A stretch of 6,212 nt of DNA from Bacteroidales bacterium (GTDB lineage Bacteria; Bacteroidota; Bacteroidia; Bacteroidales; ML635J-15), in NCBI GenBank assembly GCA_028701945.1, contig JAQVPT010000218.1, positions 1-6,212 on the forward strand. Reading direction: 5' to 3'. How positions within the stretch are numbered: position 1 is the first letter of the stretch; the number at the start of each line of letters is the position of its first letter. Positions 5,525 through 6,212 of this stretch are shown one piece after another. The notes beneath the pieces were generated by a model. The model saw only the letters and a program-made list of their open reading frames with translations. It ran no database searches and had not been told where the DNA came from. A program made the translations under genes and the position numbers.

Positions 5525-5543
5525 ATACAAATTTTATTTGTAT
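5525..5543. repeat. 19-bp inverted repeat upstream of tonB
   Basis: ATACAAAT (5525-5532) and ATTTGTAT (5536-5543) are perfect 8-bp inverted arms around TTT. The centre is about 73 bp upstream of the predicted tonB start site, a position that could suit an activator or a second operator. It contains a TTTATTTG -7-like string on the plus strand (5533-5540), but no -33 partner and no gene follow it. It is unproven as a regulatory site. Confidence 0.38.
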
Positions 5544-5910
5544 TCCATAAAAGCCACAGATAATTATATGTCTTTATTTTATTAACGTACAAAATAATAA
5601 AAAAATTGCTTGAAATCACGCAACTTAACATAATACCAAACTACACTTAAAAAACACGATATAAATTTATTATTTTGTGCCTTTGCTTCGTTAAAAAACA
5701 CAGTCGTAACTATAGCTATGTGTAGAATTTTTGCCTTCAACAAACAACAAACAATTATAGTTTCCAATATTGTGCTTTACGCATAAATTCGTGAGCTCTA
5801 AAGTTTGTAATTAAGTCGTTATAAATCATCATTTTAACACTATGAAACATAGAAAAACTAATTTTTGGTATGAAAACACATTATCTTATTTCTACTTTAA
5901 ATGTTTAAAT

Positions 5911-5918
5911 TACTTTTG
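5911..5918 (+). promoter_or_regulatory. Candidate -7 promoter element of the EamA-family gene
   Basis: TACTTTTG matches TAnnTTTG exactly and lies 15 nt before the ATG at 5934, which would give a leader of about 10 nt. No TTTG is present 19-21 bp upstream (that region reads TTATT), so the -33 half is missing or degenerate. Confidence 0.45.
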
Positions 5919-5933
5919 CATTGATATTTATTT

Positions 5934-6212
5934 ATGGAAAATTATTTAGGAGAAATATTTGCGGTAATAACGTCCTTTATGTGGACTGTTAGTGCTATTT
6001 CGTTTGAATCTGCTGGGAAAAAGATAGGTTCAATTCCACTTAATTTTATCCGACTAATTTTCGCACTCTTATTTATTTCCATTTACACTTACTTTACAAG
6101 GGGTCTATTTTTTGCCACTGATGCAAATATTGATGCGTGGTTGTGGTTGTCTCTTTCGGGAATTGTTGGGTTTGTTATAGGAGATTTGTTGCTTTTTAGA
6201 GCTTATGTTGTT
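5934..6212 (+). CDS. EamA/DMT-superfamily permease (5' part, C-terminus outside window)
   Basis: The first 93 residues are present and the frame is still open at the window end. The ATG at 5934 opens directly into MENYLGEIFAVITSFMWTVSAISFESAGKK, the usual first helix of EamA transporters. A second helix follows (NFIRLIFALLFISIYTYF, about residues 39-56). A third begins at WLWLSLSGIVGFVIGDLLLFRAY, whose SG-x-x-G-x-x-x-GD-x-x-x-F-x-A motif is characteristic. Full-length members have about 280-300 residues with ten helices in two EamA repeats, so roughly two thirds is missing. They are inner-membrane drug/metabolite transporters, often exporters of amino acids, nucleosides or other metabolites. 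The substrate cannot be told from this part. Confidence 0.88.
   Translation, partial: MENYLGEIFAVITSFMWTVSAISFESAGKKIGSIPLNFIRLIFALLFISIYTYFTRGLFFATDANIDAWLWLSLSGIVGFVIGDLLLFRAYVV

Larger units (their letters stand above)
5446..5933. other. 488-bp intergenic stretch without a convincing gene
   Basis: The left end holds the tonB promoter and the two inverted repeats, and the right end holds the -7 box of the permease gene. Between about 5545 and 5905 I see no RNA gene and no start-supported coding region. The 11-mer TTAAAAAACAC occurs twice in direct orientation (5647-5657 and 5691-5701). An AACAAACAACAAAC stretch lies near 5740. Short perfect palindromes include ATAGCTAT (about 5713) and CAATATTG (5765-5772). 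The only sizeable open frame (minus, 5582-5767) starts at TTG and looks spurious. An unrecognised small RNA or the remains of a decayed element cannot be excluded. Confidence 0.6.

Noticed and set aside
5582..5767. 61-codon open frame on the minus strand in the long intergenic region.
   Set aside because: It starts with TTG, has no supporting leader or promoter, and its composition looks like translated AT-rich non-coding DNA.

Overview
This is an AT-rich chromosomal stretch (clearly below 40% GC by eye) from a member of the Bacteroidota. The evidence is threefold. The tonB-type gene has the phylum's usual layout: a short basic N-terminus, one membrane anchor ending in AFEW, an acidic linker and a C-terminal TonB domain. 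No gene has a convincing Shine-Dalgarno site, only A/T-rich leaders. The recognisable promoters follow the Bacteroidota -33 TTTG / -7 TAnnTTTG pattern. The lineage inside the phylum cannot be fixed from the sequence; a Bacteroidales-like or related marine lineage is a guess.

Layout, left to right. (1) 1-591 (+) is the 3' part of an endonuclease/exonuclease/phosphatase-fold protein cut by the window edge. (2) 638-1219 (+) is a lipoprotein with four 24-residue MORN-type repeats, followed after 28 bp by 1248-1928 (+), a secreted protein that looks like a small outer-membrane beta-barrel; these two probably share a transcript. (3) 2025-2348 (-) is a small zinc-ribbon membrane protein, convergent with the barrel gene and divergent from yebC. 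(4) 2444-3190 (+) is a YebC/TACO1-family protein. (5) 3325-3396 (+) is tRNA-Glu(UUC) with its own promoter and intrinsic terminator. (6) 3503-4681 (-) is the GTPase HflX. (7) 4750-5445 (-) is a TonB energy transducer, upstream of hflX on the same strand but separated from it by a terminator. (8) 5446-5933 is a 488-bp stretch with no convincing gene. (9) 5934-6212 (+) is the start of an EamA/DMT-family permease that runs off the window.

The genes do not form one pathway. Three (yebC, tRNA-Glu, hflX) serve translation, and the rest concern the envelope (MORN lipoprotein, barrel, TonB, permease, zinc-ribbon membrane protein). I see no phage, insertion sequence, CRISPR array, toxin pair or defence system, and I do not think the window holds a new multi-gene system. 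The most interesting signals are regulatory. Three promoters share the same TTTG-N20-(-7 box) geometry. The hflX promoter has its -33 element inside the loop of the tonB terminator. Two genes (hflX and the zinc-ribbon gene) have -7 boxes only 3-4 nt before their start codons, which suggests leaderless mRNAs. Two inverted repeats lie in or next to the tonB promoter.
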